Part shown: positions 16,605 through 24,469 of the stretch, in pieces
How the letters are laid out: the number at the start of each line of letters is the position of its first letter
Numbering within the stretch: the stretch's first letter is position 1
NCBI RefSeq assembly: GCF_036227325.1
Contig: NZ_CP109467.1
Coordinates: forward strand, 3,968,001 to 4,032,000
Length of the DNA: 64,000 bases
Source of the DNA: Streptomyces sp. NBC_01465
Lineage (GTDB): Bacteria; Actinomycetota; Actinomycetes; Streptomycetales; Streptomycetaceae
Direction of reading: 5' to 3'
Notes under the pieces: generated by a model
What the model was told of the DNA's origin: nothing
Seen by the model: the letters and a program-made list of their open reading frames with translations, nothing else
Databases searched by the model: none
Made by a program: the position numbers and the translations under genes

Positions 16605-17594
16605 TCAGGACAATGGAGATGTCCCCGCGAAAAAGGCGAGGATCGTGGCGGTCGCATCCAGCGCCGTGCTCACCTTGCCGAATCCCGCCGGCGGGGTGGC
16701 CGACGTCCCCGGCCAGGTGTGGCCCGCCCCGTGCATGACCAGGAGTTCGACCCCGGCGCCGGACGGGCCCGGACTCCACACGGTGCGGTCGTAGCCCGTC
16801 CTGGACTGCTTCACCGCCGCCCCCGCTCCGTCCACGGCGGCGAACGCCTCGGCGCTGGCCAGGGACGACATGGTCGGCGTGATCGGAGCCGCGCCCGGGC
16901 GGGCAGGGCCCGGGTGGGGCAGGCCGCCGACAGGGCGGACCGGGTCGTCGGCGCCGTGGACGAGCAGGACGGGGACGGCTCCGGTGGGCCTGACCCGTGC
17001 GGCTCCGGTGGGGAGTTGGCCCGCCACCGAGGCGGCTCCGGCCACAAGTCCTGGGCGCTGGGCGGCCACGCGCAGGGCCATGGAGCCTCCGTTGGAGAAG
17101 CCGACGGCGTAGACGCGCTTCGGGTCGGCCTTTCCCGTACGGACCAACTCCCGCACCAGCGCCTCGGTGAACCGCACGTCCGCGTCGGGGTCCGGCCGCT
17201 CCTTGGTGGCGGCGGCGCCCGCACCCCAGGCGTGCTGCAGGCCCTCGGGGTAGGCGATCAACATGTTGCGGGCGCCGGCGGCGCTGTCCAGGCCGGTCCT
17301 CTCGCGCATGCCGGTCGCGCTTTCGCCGCTGCCGTGGAAGGCGATGACCAGCGGTTGGGGTGCGCCTGTGCGGGCGGTGGGGCGGTGCAGGAGGTAGGTA
17401 CGGGTGGTGCCGTCCACGCTGAGCTGTTCCCGGGTGTCCGAGGCGGGGTGACCGGAAGCGGAGGGGGAGGCCGAAGGAGGCGAGGGCGGGGACGGTTCGT
17501 CAGAACCGCCGCAGCCTGCGGTGAAGGCGAGGGCGAGGGCGAGCAGCAGTGCGCCGTACCAAGGACGTGACGTGCGAGGCAGAAGCAGAGGCAT
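16605..17594 (-). CDS. lipoprotein esterase of the LpqC / PHB-depolymerase-like family
   Basis: A 329-residue exported alpha/beta hydrolase. The lipobox LAFTAGC near residue 28 predicts lipid anchoring, then a Ser/Pro-rich linker. The serine nucleophile is in GFSNGG, Asp in HGADDPV and His in MHGAGHTWPG, a complete triad in the expected order. HGSGESATGM is the oxyanion loop. The family acts on polyhydroxybutyrate oligomers or feruloyl esters; the exact substrate cannot be told. A hairpin separates it from the MMPL gene downstream on the same strand. Confidence 0.88.
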   Translation of the reverse strand: MPLLLPRTSRPWYGALLLALALAFTAGCGGSDEPSPPSPPSASPSASGHPASDTREQLSVDGTTRTYLLHRPTARTGAPQPLVIAFHGSGESATGMRERTGLDSAAGARNMLIAYPEGLQHAWGAGAAATKERPDPDADVRFTEALVRELVRTGKADPKRVYAVGFSNGGSMALRVAAQRPGLVAGAASVAGQLPTGAARVRPTGAVPVLLVHGADDPVRPVGGLPHPGPARPGAAPITPTMSSLASAEAFAAVDGAGAAVKQSRTGYDRTVWSPGPSGAGVELLVMHGAGHTWPGTSATPPAGFGKVSTALDATATILAFFAGTSPLS

Positions 17595-17633
17595 GGGACG
17601 AGGAGATCAGGCCCGGCCGCCGTATGTCCAAAA

Positions 17634-17669
17634 GGGACTTTGGTCCCGGGCGGCGGGGACCTTCGCCCC
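17634..17669 (+). promoter_or_regulatory. tandem DevR/DosR-like boxes
   Basis: GGGACTTTGGTCCC (17634-17647) matches the DosR/DevR dormancy-regulator core with one mismatch. GGGACCTTCGCCCC (17656-17669) is a weaker second copy, 22 bp away centre to centre, and lies within the perfect hairpin GCGGGG-N7-CCCCGC. A plausible -10 (TAGCGT, 17694-17699) puts the second box over the -35 region. The likely target is the downstream micro-ORF/CorA-like transcription unit. Confidence 0.55.
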
Positions 17670-17795
17670 GCAATGTCCCGTAGGCGCGCTGTTAGCGTGG
17701 GGGTGTCGCGTGGTCGGACCGTAGGGTCCGGGCCCCAAATATTTCCGCGACCCGTATGTATGCCGTACGCCCGGCCGAGAGGAGGCGATTTCACC

Positions 17796-17861
17796 ATGGA
17801 CCAGAGTCCGAGTTGCTCGTACGACCTCCAGCACATCGCCTCGACTCCCGGCGCGCTCTGA
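17796..17861 (+). CDS. candidate 21-residue leader peptide
   Basis: A short ORF with a very good ribosome-binding site (GAGAGGAGG) nine bases before ATG, opening M-D-Q-S-P-S-C-S-Y and ending S-T-P-G-A-L. It lies downstream of the DevR-like boxes and upstream of the CorA-like gene. No family is recognised. It may be a regulatory leader or a real small protein; translation is supported only by the ribosome-binding site. Confidence 0.35.
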   Translation: MDQSPSCSYDLQHIASTPGAL

Positions 17862-17931
17862 GCACTTTCGTTCGCTGAACCTGCGCGCCGCCAAGGCGAG
17901 TTGAGGCCTGACCTCCATCGGGAGGCACGCC

Positions 17932-18054
17932 ATGAACCTCATCACCGCGCTTCGCCTGTCCGCCGTCTGGCGCAGGCTCGTCGACGCACCCCTCGACAGC
18001 TCCGTCTGCCGCGCCCTGAGCGACGGCGCCGGGCGCCGTCGCCGCACGTCCTGA
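17932..18054 (+). CDS. candidate 40-residue basic small protein
   Basis: Starts M-N-L-I-T-A-L-R-L-S and ends R-R-R-R-T-S, with GGGAGG seven bases before the ATG. The composition is an amphipathic N-terminal helix plus a strongly basic tail, so membrane association is possible. It sits between the 21-residue ORF and the CorA-like gene in the same orientation. No homologue is recognised. Confidence 0.4.
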   Translation: MNLITALRLSAVWRRLVDAPLDSSVCRALSDGAGRRRRTS

Positions 18055-18116
18055 CACATGACGTGACGCATCCTCATCGTCCTTCCCCTGAGGGGAAGTT
18101 GAAGGAGTACCTCATC

Positions 18117-18473
18117 ATGACCATCAACACCGACAACCTGAACCAGGCCATGGACACCCACGCCGACAACACCGAGATGATCACCGTCCTGCACGAGATC
18201 CGCGACGAACTGCGCGACTTCAACAAGGACATGGACCGCCTCAACCACCTCACCGAGGGCCAGCTGAAGTCCACCGTCGAGAACCGCAAACTGGCCGCGC
18301 TGACGCTGATGTTCGTCATCCCGTCGACGTTCGCGGCCATTCCCGGGGCCAACTTCGAGCACCTCAACGAGTACGGCTTCGACAATTTCTACGCCCTGCC
18401 GATCCTGGTCGGCGCGGTCGTGGTCTCTGCCCTCGGCACGTTTGCCTTCATCAAGAAGAAGCGCTGGATCTGA
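18117..18473 (+). CDS. mini CorA-like two-helix membrane protein
   Basis: A 118-residue protein. Residues 1-60 are hydrophilic and helical (TVLHEIRDELRDFNKDMD). Two membrane helices follow with the CorA pore layout: LAALTLMFVIPSTFAAIPGANF, where GAN stands at the place of the CorA GMN filter, then a short acidic loop and a second helix ending in KKKRWI. The large cytosolic funnel of CorA is absent. It may form a minimal channel or be a subunit. AAGGAG lies nine bases before the ATG. The preceding DevR-like boxes suggest induction under low oxygen or redox stress. Confidence 0.7.
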   Translation: MTINTDNLNQAMDTHADNTEMITVLHEIRDELRDFNKDMDRLNHLTEGQLKSTVENRKLAALTLMFVIPSTFAAIPGANFEHLNEYGFDNFYALPILVGAVVVSALGTFAFIKKKRWI

Positions 18474-18500
18474 CCTCGAGGGCAAGGACAGGCGCTGGGA

Positions 18501-19775
18501 TCAGCCATGGTTGCGGCGGCGGCGCAGGGCGATCACCGTGCAACCGCCCGCGGCGAGAAGGGCGGCGGCGCTGATGCCGACGAGCTCCACGGGGAAGTCG
18601 GATCCGGTACGGGCCAGGGCGCCGTCGCGGGCCGGGGACTCCGCGGGCTTTGAGGCTTCGGCCGCCTTGGAGGGCTTGGAGGCCTCGGCGGGCTTGGACG
18701 CCTTGGCCGGCTGCGACGGTTTGGCCGGCTCGGCGGCCTGGGAGGGCTTCGCCGGCTTGGCAGGCTTCGCGGGCTTGGCTGCTTCCGTCTTGGTGTCGGC
18801 CGGGGTTTCACCGCCCGGCCCAGGACCGGTCGCCGCCGCCTTCACCGTGACCGTGATGCTCGACGCGCGGCCCGCGTCGTCCGTAGCCGTCACGATGTGG
18901 CCGCCCTCGCGCAGGTCGTCGACCGTGACGGTCCAGCTGCCGTCCTCCCGTACGGTCGCACTGCCGAGGACAGTCCCCGCCGCGTCCGTCAGCGTGATGG
19001 TCTCGCCGGGCTGACCCGTGCCCGTGAACTCCGCCTTGCCCGGGGCTATTTCGGCCCCGTCCGCCGGTCCGGTGATGACGGGAGCAGCCGCTTCGAGGGT
19101 CAGCTCGACCGGGGTGCTCGCGTCCAGGAAGACCAGGGAACCCCCGTCGCTCTGCACAACGTTGACTGTCTGCGTGCCGTAGTCGAGGTCCCTGACCGGG
19201 GTCACCGACCACTGCCGGTCGCCGCCCACCGTGGTGGTCCCGATCACCGTGCCGTCGACGACCAGACGGATCTGGGCGCCGGGCACCCCGGTCCCGCGGA
19301 ACTCGGGGCGCGGCGAGGAGAGGCCGGAGCCGTCGGCCGGGGCGTTGACCACGGGCGCCACCTGCACGAAGTAGTTGCGGCTGGCCCAGCCGACCTCCGC
19401 GCCGTCCAGCAGTTGCGTGGCCTTGAGGTTCGCGACGGCGTACGGGGTGTCGACGCCGAGCGTCACCGACCAGGTGTTGTCCGCGCCGACCGTCGTCGTG
19501 CCCAGGATCCGCCCCGTGTCGCCCACCGTCGTCACCTGGATCGTGGCGCCGGCGATGCCCGTACCGGTGAGGGTCGGCAGCGACGTGGAGAGGATGGAGC
19601 CGATCGCGGGCGAGGTGATCAGCGGGTTGCCGCGGACCTGGGCGTCGGCCGTCCGCACCTCACGCGTCCCCTGCGTCCCGTGCGTCTCCTCGGCGAACGC
19701 CGTTCCCGCGACCGCCACCGGCCCCACACCGACCGCACCGGCCATCACGGCGATCCTGAGCTTCCCGTAGGTCAT
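18501..19775 (-). CDS. sortase-anchored surface protein with Ig-like repeats
   Basis: A 424-residue cell-wall protein. It has a signal peptide ending about A-F-A, then three bacterial Ig-like repeats of roughly 85-95 residues (each with a P-x-F/L-x-G-T-G turn and a W-S/T-V-T strand). A Lys/Pro/Ala/Ser spacer built from KPAKPAKP-like units follows. The end is LARTG, a hydrophobic helix and R-R-R-R. LAxTG is the signal used by class E sortases of Streptomyces. The gene is monocistronic; two start choices (ATG here, TTG four codons upstream) are possible. It is likely a spacer/adhesin exposed on hyphae. Confidence 0.85.
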   Translation of the reverse strand: MTYGKLRIAVMAGAVGVGPVAVAGTAFAEETHGTQGTREVRTADAQVRGNPLITSPAIGSILSTSLPTLTGTGIAGATIQVTTVGDTGRILGTTTVGADNTWSVTLGVDTPYAVANLKATQLLDGAEVGWASRNYFVQVAPVVNAPADGSGLSSPRPEFRGTGVPGAQIRLVVDGTVIGTTTVGGDRQWSVTPVRDLDYGTQTVNVVQSDGGSLVFLDASTPVELTLEAAAPVITGPADGAEIAPGKAEFTGTGQPGETITLTDAAGTVLGSATVREDGSWTVTVDDLREGGHIVTATDDAGRASSITVTVKAAATGPGPGGETPADTKTEAAKPAKPAKPAKPSQAAEPAKPSQPAKASKPAEASKPSKAAEASKPAESPARDGALARTGSDFPVELVGISAAALLAAGGCTVIALRRRRNHG

Positions 19776-19897
19776 GTTCCGTCCCAACGTCGTCCTGGTC
19801 TGTCCCTGTCTGTCCCTTCACAGTGGGCGAGCAGGAGGGCGCCGGAGGTCGGCCGAAAGTTGACACCTGGCCGGGAGAAGTGGACGGAGGAGCGGAC

Positions 19898-20569
19898 TCA
19901 GGCTTCCGCGGAACCGTCGCCGAGCAGCCCGGTCTCGTACGCCAGGATCGCCGCCTGCGTCCGGTTGTCCAGCCCGAGCCGGGCGAGCATCCGCGAGACG
20001 TACGTCTTCACGCTGGCCGGCGAGAGATGCAGCTCGGTGGCGATCTGCTGGTTGGTGAGGCCAGAGCCGATCAGCCGCAGCACCTCGCGCTCGCTGCCGG
20101 TGAGGGTGTCGAGCTTCTCCCGTACGTCGTCGGACACGGCCGGAGCCCGGGACCCTGCGCGCTCCACCAGCCGGCCCATGATCTCCGGGGACATCGCACT
20201 GCCGCCCGCCGCAACGGCCCGTACGGCGGCGATCAGCTCCTCGGGCCGCGCGTCCTTGAGCAGGAAGCCCGACGCCCCCGCCTCCAGCGCGTCGAGCACC
20301 AGGTCGTCCGTCTGGAAGCTGGTCAGGACGAGGATCCGGGGCGGGTCGTCCGGCCGCATGATCTGGACGGTCGCCTCGATCCCGCCGATCTTCGGCATCA
20401 CCAGGTCCATCAGGATCACGTCGGGCCGGAGCTCGCGGGCGAGGCCGACGGCCTCCGCACCGTCGGCGGCCTCGGCGGCCACCTCGACGTCGTCGTACGC
20501 ACCGAGCACCGCACGCAGCCCGCTGCGGATGATGCTCTGGTCGTCCACGATCAGCACTCGGACGGTCAC
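19898..20569 (-). CDS. NarL/LuxR-type response regulator
   Basis: A 223-residue regulator with receiver motifs VDDQ, VILMDLVMP (phospho-Asp), VLTSF and FLLKDA, then a LuxR-type helix-turn-helix (LTGSEREVLRLIGSGLTNQQI). GTG start eight bases behind the stop of its histidine kinase gene. Together they make a self-contained two-component system. No obvious target gene is coupled; the neighbouring Ig-repeat surface protein gene runs in the same direction downstream and could be regulated by it. Confidence 0.92.
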   Translation of the reverse strand: MTVRVLIVDDQSIIRSGLRAVLGAYDDVEVAAEAADGAEAVGLARELRPDVILMDLVMPKIGGIEATVQIMRPDDPPRILVLTSFQTDDLVLDALEAGASGFLLKDARPEELIAAVRAVAAGGSAMSPEIMGRLVERAGSRAPAVSDDVREKLDTLTGSEREVLRLIGSGLTNQQIATELHLSPASVKTYVSRMLARLGLDNRTQAAILAYETGLLGDGSAEA

Positions 20570-20577
20570 GCCCCGAC

Positions 20578-21798
20578 TCAACCAGCCCCGCGCCGGTCCG
20601 GCAACGCGACGCTGAGCAGGTGCCCGCCGCCCGCCGCGGGCCCGGCGCTCAGCCGCCCGCCGGCCGCGGTGACCGCCGTACGCAACCCGCTCAGCCCCAT
20701 GCCGCCCGAGTCGGCGACCACCGGGGAAAGACCCGCCGGGCCGTTCTCGACGTCCAGCCGGATCCACTCGCCCTCCGCCGCGAGCCGCAGGGTCACGTCG
20801 GCGCCGCGCGCGTACTTGGCCGCGTTGGTGAGCCCCTCGCGGCCCGCCCTGCGCAGCAGCGTCACGTCCTCGGGGTCCAGCCCGGACAGGTCGCCGTGCA
20901 CCTCGTGGCGCACCTCCATCCCGGTCGCCCGCATGTTGCGGGCCAGCGAGGCCAGGAAGCGCGAGAAGTCCAGGCCTTCGCCGGATCCGCCGTGGCCCGC
21001 CGGATCTCGCATCATGTCCAGCGCCTCGCGCACTCCGGCCATCGCGCCCCGGGCCGACTCCTCGATGGCCGAGGCCCGCTCGGAGAGTTTCTCGTCGCCG
21101 GCCACGTCCTGGCGCAGGGCCGTGGCCTGCAGGGTCAGGGCGGTGAGCCGGTGGCCGAGCTCGTCGTGGGTCTGCTGGGCGATGCGGGTGCGTTCCTCCA
21201 GTACGGCCAGATCGGCGGCCTGCGTCACGGCCGCGTGCGCCAGCCGCGCCTGGGCCCGCAGCGCGACCATGGCGGCCCGGTGGCGCCGTACGGTCTCGCC
21301 GAACAGGGCGGGCAGCAGGATCGCGCTGTTCACGTAGAACACCGGCAGCCGGTCGGCGGGGGTGTGCGGGAGGGCGAACTCGCGGATCGCGAAATAGCCG
21401 GCGGCGGCGACCGCCACCCAGGTCCAGCGCCATCTGCGGCCGTACGCGGTCAGTGCGTACGCGGCGAAGAACAGCGGGGTCCGGTCGTCGGAGGCGAGGG
21501 TCGCGGCGACCGCCGCCGCCACGCATATCTCGGGGTACGTGCGGCGCAGCAGCAGCGTCGCGGCCACGCCCCAGGTGATCACCACGCTCGTCACATGGTC
21601 GGTCACCAGACCCAGCTGGTGGATGCTGTCGAGCGCCAGCGTGGACAGCACGCCGCACGCCAGGGCCAGCGCCACGTCGGCGGCCCGGCCGGCGTTCCCC
21701 GGCGCCTGCTCCGTCTCTCCGACCAGCGTCCGCCCGACGAGCCGCGCCCAGGACCGGAGCCGGGAGCTCAGCCGCTCGTGGGGCGCATGGTCCGTCAC
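20578..21798 (-). CDS. sensor histidine kinase (HisKA_3)
   Basis: A 406-residue kinase. Four to six hydrophobic segments lie within residues 40-160. The phosphotransfer helix has QQTHDELGHRL, where the usual EIHDELGH is altered to QTHDELGH but the His is kept. The C-terminal ATPase domain has GLTNAAKYARG (N-box) and GMGLSGLR. GTG start. It is cotranscribed with the response regulator gene that follows eight bases later. Confidence 0.9.
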   Translation of the reverse strand: MTDHAPHERLSSRLRSWARLVGRTLVGETEQAPGNAGRAADVALALACGVLSTLALDSIHQLGLVTDHVTSVVITWGVAATLLLRRTYPEICVAAAVAATLASDDRTPLFFAAYALTAYGRRWRWTWVAVAAAGYFAIREFALPHTPADRLPVFYVNSAILLPALFGETVRRHRAAMVALRAQARLAHAAVTQAADLAVLEERTRIAQQTHDELGHRLTALTLQATALRQDVAGDEKLSERASAIEESARGAMAGVREALDMMRDPAGHGGSGEGLDFSRFLASLARNMRATGMEVRHEVHGDLSGLDPEDVTLLRRAGREGLTNAAKYARGADVTLRLAAEGEWIRLDVENGPAGLSPVVADSGGMGLSGLRTAVTAAGGRLSAGPAAGGGHLLSVALPDRRGAG

Positions 21799-21873
21799 GT
21801 CCGGATCATCGCAAAGAAGACCGCGACCGGCATTCGCAGAGCACGCCGGACGCCGTCGGCCGAGGATGGGGGA

Positions 21874-23121
21874 ATGGACGACATCACCCGTGTACTGGAG
21901 GGGCTGGGCGGCATCGCCCCCCGGCTGGAGACTCTCTACAAGGACCTGCACGCGCACCCCGAGCTCTCCTTCGCCGAGACGCGCACCGCGGGCATCGTGG
22001 CCGACGGGCTGAAGCAGCTCGGATTCACCGTGACGGAAGGCGTGGGCCGCACCGGCGTCGTCGGCGTCCTCTCCAACGGCGAGGGTCCCCGCGTCCTGCT
22101 GCGGGCCGACTTCGACGCGCTGCCGATGGAGGAGCGCACCGGGCTTCCGTACGCGAGCACCGCGGCCGGTGTCATGCACGCGTGCGGCCACGACATGCAT
22201 GTGACCTGTCTGCTCGGCGCGCTCGAGCTGCTGGCCGGGGCGCGCGACGCGTGGTCCGGCACCGTCGTCGCGGTGTTCCAGCCCGCCGAGGAACTCGGCG
22301 AGGGGGCGCGGGCCATGGTCGAGGACGGGCTCTTCGAGACCGTCGGCGTCCCCGACGTCGTCCTCGGCCAGCACGTCGCACCCGTGCCGGCCGGGGTCAT
22401 CGGGTGCCGGCCGGGGCCCGCAATGGCGGGCGGTGACACCCTGCACGTGCGGATGTTCGGGCGGGGCGGGCACGGTTCGCGGCCCGAGACGACCGTCGAC
22501 CCGGTGGTGATGGCCGCGTCCACCGTGATGCGGCTGCAGACGGTGGTCTCGCGGGAGATCGCCGGGTCGGAGACCGCGGTCGTGACCGTCGGCGCGATCA
22601 ACGCCGGGACGAAGGACAACATCATCCCGGACGAGGCCGAACTCAAGCTGAACGTCCGCTCGTTCACGCCCGAGGTGCGCACCACCGTCCTGGACGCGAT
22701 CGCCCGGATCGTACGGGCCGAGGCCGCGGCCTCCGGCGCCGACCGCGAGCCGGAGATCGAACCGATCGCCTCGTTCCCGGTCCTGGTCAACGACGCGGCG
22801 GCCGTCGACCGCACCCTGGGCGCGCTGCGCGCCCAGTTCGGCGACGCGGCCGTCATCGACCCCGGCGTCGTCACCGGAAGCGAGGACGTCGGTTATCTCG
22901 CCTCGGCCTCCGGAGCGCCGCTCTGCTTCTGGTTCTTCGGCGGCATCGACCCGGCCGTCTTCGGGGCCGCCGCCCAGGCCGGCACCCTCGCCAAGGACGT
23001 CCCGTCCAACCACTCGCCGCTCTTCGCCCCGGTCGTCGGCCCCACGGTCGACGCGGGGGTGCGGGCGATGACGGCGGCGGCGCTGGCCTGGCTGGGCGCC
23101 GGCGGTCCCGCTACCGGCTGA
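21874..23121 (+). CDS. M20 amidohydrolase (hippurate/indole-acetyl-amino-acid hydrolase type)
   Basis: A 415-residue M20D metallopeptidase-fold amidohydrolase. The metal and catalytic motifs are present: RADFDALPM, HACGHDMH (metal Cys/His/Asp area), QPAEELGEGARAM (catalytic Glu pair) and the dimerisation-domain GGHGSRPE. It would cleave N-acyl amino acids or similar amides in the cytosol. GGGGGA precedes the ATG. Its 3' end overlaps by 11 nt the convergent gene for a second M20 enzyme, so the two are tail to tail. Confidence 0.9.
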   Translation: MDDITRVLEGLGGIAPRLETLYKDLHAHPELSFAETRTAGIVADGLKQLGFTVTEGVGRTGVVGVLSNGEGPRVLLRADFDALPMEERTGLPYASTAAGVMHACGHDMHVTCLLGALELLAGARDAWSGTVVAVFQPAEELGEGARAMVEDGLFETVGVPDVVLGQHVAPVPAGVIGCRPGPAMAGGDTLHVRMFGRGGHGSRPETTVDPVVMAASTVMRLQTVVSREIAGSETAVVTVGAINAGTKDNIIPDEAELKLNVRSFTPEVRTTVLDAIARIVRAEAAASGADREPEIEPIASFPVLVNDAAAVDRTLGALRAQFGDAAVIDPGVVTGSEDVGYLASASGAPLCFWFFGGIDPAVFGAAAQAGTLAKDVPSNHSPLFAPVVGPTVDAGVRAMTAAALAWLGAGGPATG

Positions 23122-24469
23122 AGGCGGCCGCGTACTCCTTCAGGAAGAGCGCCTCGACGTGCGCCATGTGCTCGATCTCGGTCGGGTCGACGCTCTCGTT
23201 GGGTGCGTGGATGAGGCAGCGCGGCTCCTCGACGCCCATCAGGATGATCTCCGCGCGCGGGTACGCGCCGGCGAGGACGTTGCACAGCGGGATGGAGCCG
23301 CCCTGGCCGAGGAAGGCCAGGGGCTTTCCGTAGACCTCGCGCATCGCCTTGCCGAGCGCGCCGTACGCGGGGCCTTCCGTGGCCGCCCGGAACGGTGAGC
23401 CCGTCCCCTCGGTCTCCACCTCGACCCGGGCGCCCCACGGGGCGGCCCCGGTCAGGTGCGCGGCCAGCGCCTCGCGGGCCGCCTCGGCGTTCATCCCGGG
23501 CGGTACGCGCAGGCTGACGCGGGCGCGGGCGGTGGCGGGCACGGCGGCGGCGGAGCCGACGACGGGCGGGCAGTCGATGCCGAGGACGGTGACGGCGGGG
23601 CGGGCCCAGAGGCGGTCGGCGACGGAGCCCGTCCCGGTCAGCCGTACGCCCTCCAGCACACCCGCGTCCTTGCGGAACTGCTCCTCGTCGTAGCCCTCCC
23701 CCTCCCAACTCCCTTCGCAGTCAAGGCCGTTGATACGGGTCGCGCCCGTCTCGGGGTCCCTCATCGAGGCGAGCAGCTGCACGAGCGCGGCCAGCGCGTC
23801 GGGAGCCGGGCCGCCGAACATGCCCGAATGGATCTCGCCCTCAAGGGTGTTGACCGTGACGACGACATTGGCGAGCCCGCGCAGCGAGGTGGTCGCCGTC
23901 CCGACGCCGACCGCCGCATTGCCCGTGTCGCAGATCAGCAGCGCGTCCGCGAGGAACTCCTCCGGGTGCGCGGCCACGTACTCTTCGAGCCCGCCCGTGC
24001 CCTGCTCCTCCGAGCCCTCCGCGACGAACTTGATGCCGACGGGTACGTCGTCGCCGAGCGCTCGCAGCGCCGTGAGGTGCATGACGATGTTGCCCTTGCA
24101 GTCCGCCGTCCCGCGCCCGTACCAGCGCCCTTCGCGCTCGGTGAGTGCGAAGGGCGGGGTCGTCCAGGCGTCGTCGTCGAGCGGGGGCTGCACGTCGTAG
24201 TGGCAGTACAGCAGGACGGTCGGGGCTCCCGGCGGGGGCGGCCGGTGCCCGATCACGGCGTGGCTGCCGTCCGGTGTCTCCACCAGGTGTACGTCGTGGA
24301 GACCCGCCTCGGTGAAGGCGTCGGCGACCCACTGGGCGGCCCTCCGGCACTCCTCGGGCGGGTACTGGCGCGGGTCGGCGACCGAGGGGATCGCCACCAG
24401 CTCGGTGAGGTCGGTGCGGGCGCGGTCCATCAGCCCGGCGGTGCGGCGGGCCAGGTCGGTCTCGCTCAT
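23111..24469 (-). CDS. M20-family dipeptidase
   Basis: A 452-residue cytosolic dipeptidase close in layout to carnosine-dipeptidase-like actinobacterial enzymes. Motifs: YCHYDVQPP, WYGRGTADCKG, EGSEEQGTGG (catalytic Glu pair), GEIHSGMFGG and the late IHAPNESVD with metal His. Its ATG overlaps the stop of the secreted metalloprotease gene (ATGA), so the two are translationally coupled. This suggests coordinated protein digestion outside and dipeptide hydrolysis inside the cell. Confidence 0.92.
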   Translation of the reverse strand: MSETDLARRTAGLMDRARTDLTELVAIPSVADPRQYPPEECRRAAQWVADAFTEAGLHDVHLVETPDGSHAVIGHRPPPPGAPTVLLYCHYDVQPPLDDDAWTTPPFALTEREGRWYGRGTADCKGNIVMHLTALRALGDDVPVGIKFVAEGSEEQGTGGLEEYVAAHPEEFLADALLICDTGNAAVGVGTATTSLRGLANVVVTVNTLEGEIHSGMFGGPAPDALAALVQLLASMRDPETGATRINGLDCEGSWEGEGYDEEQFRKDAGVLEGVRLTGTGSVADRLWARPAVTVLGIDCPPVVGSAAAVPATARARVSLRVPPGMNAEAAREALAAHLTGAAPWGARVEVETEGTGSPFRAATEGPAYGALGKAMREVYGKPLAFLGQGGSIPLCNVLAGAYPRAEIILMGVEEPRCLIHAPNESVDPTEIEHMAHVEALFLKEYAAAFSR

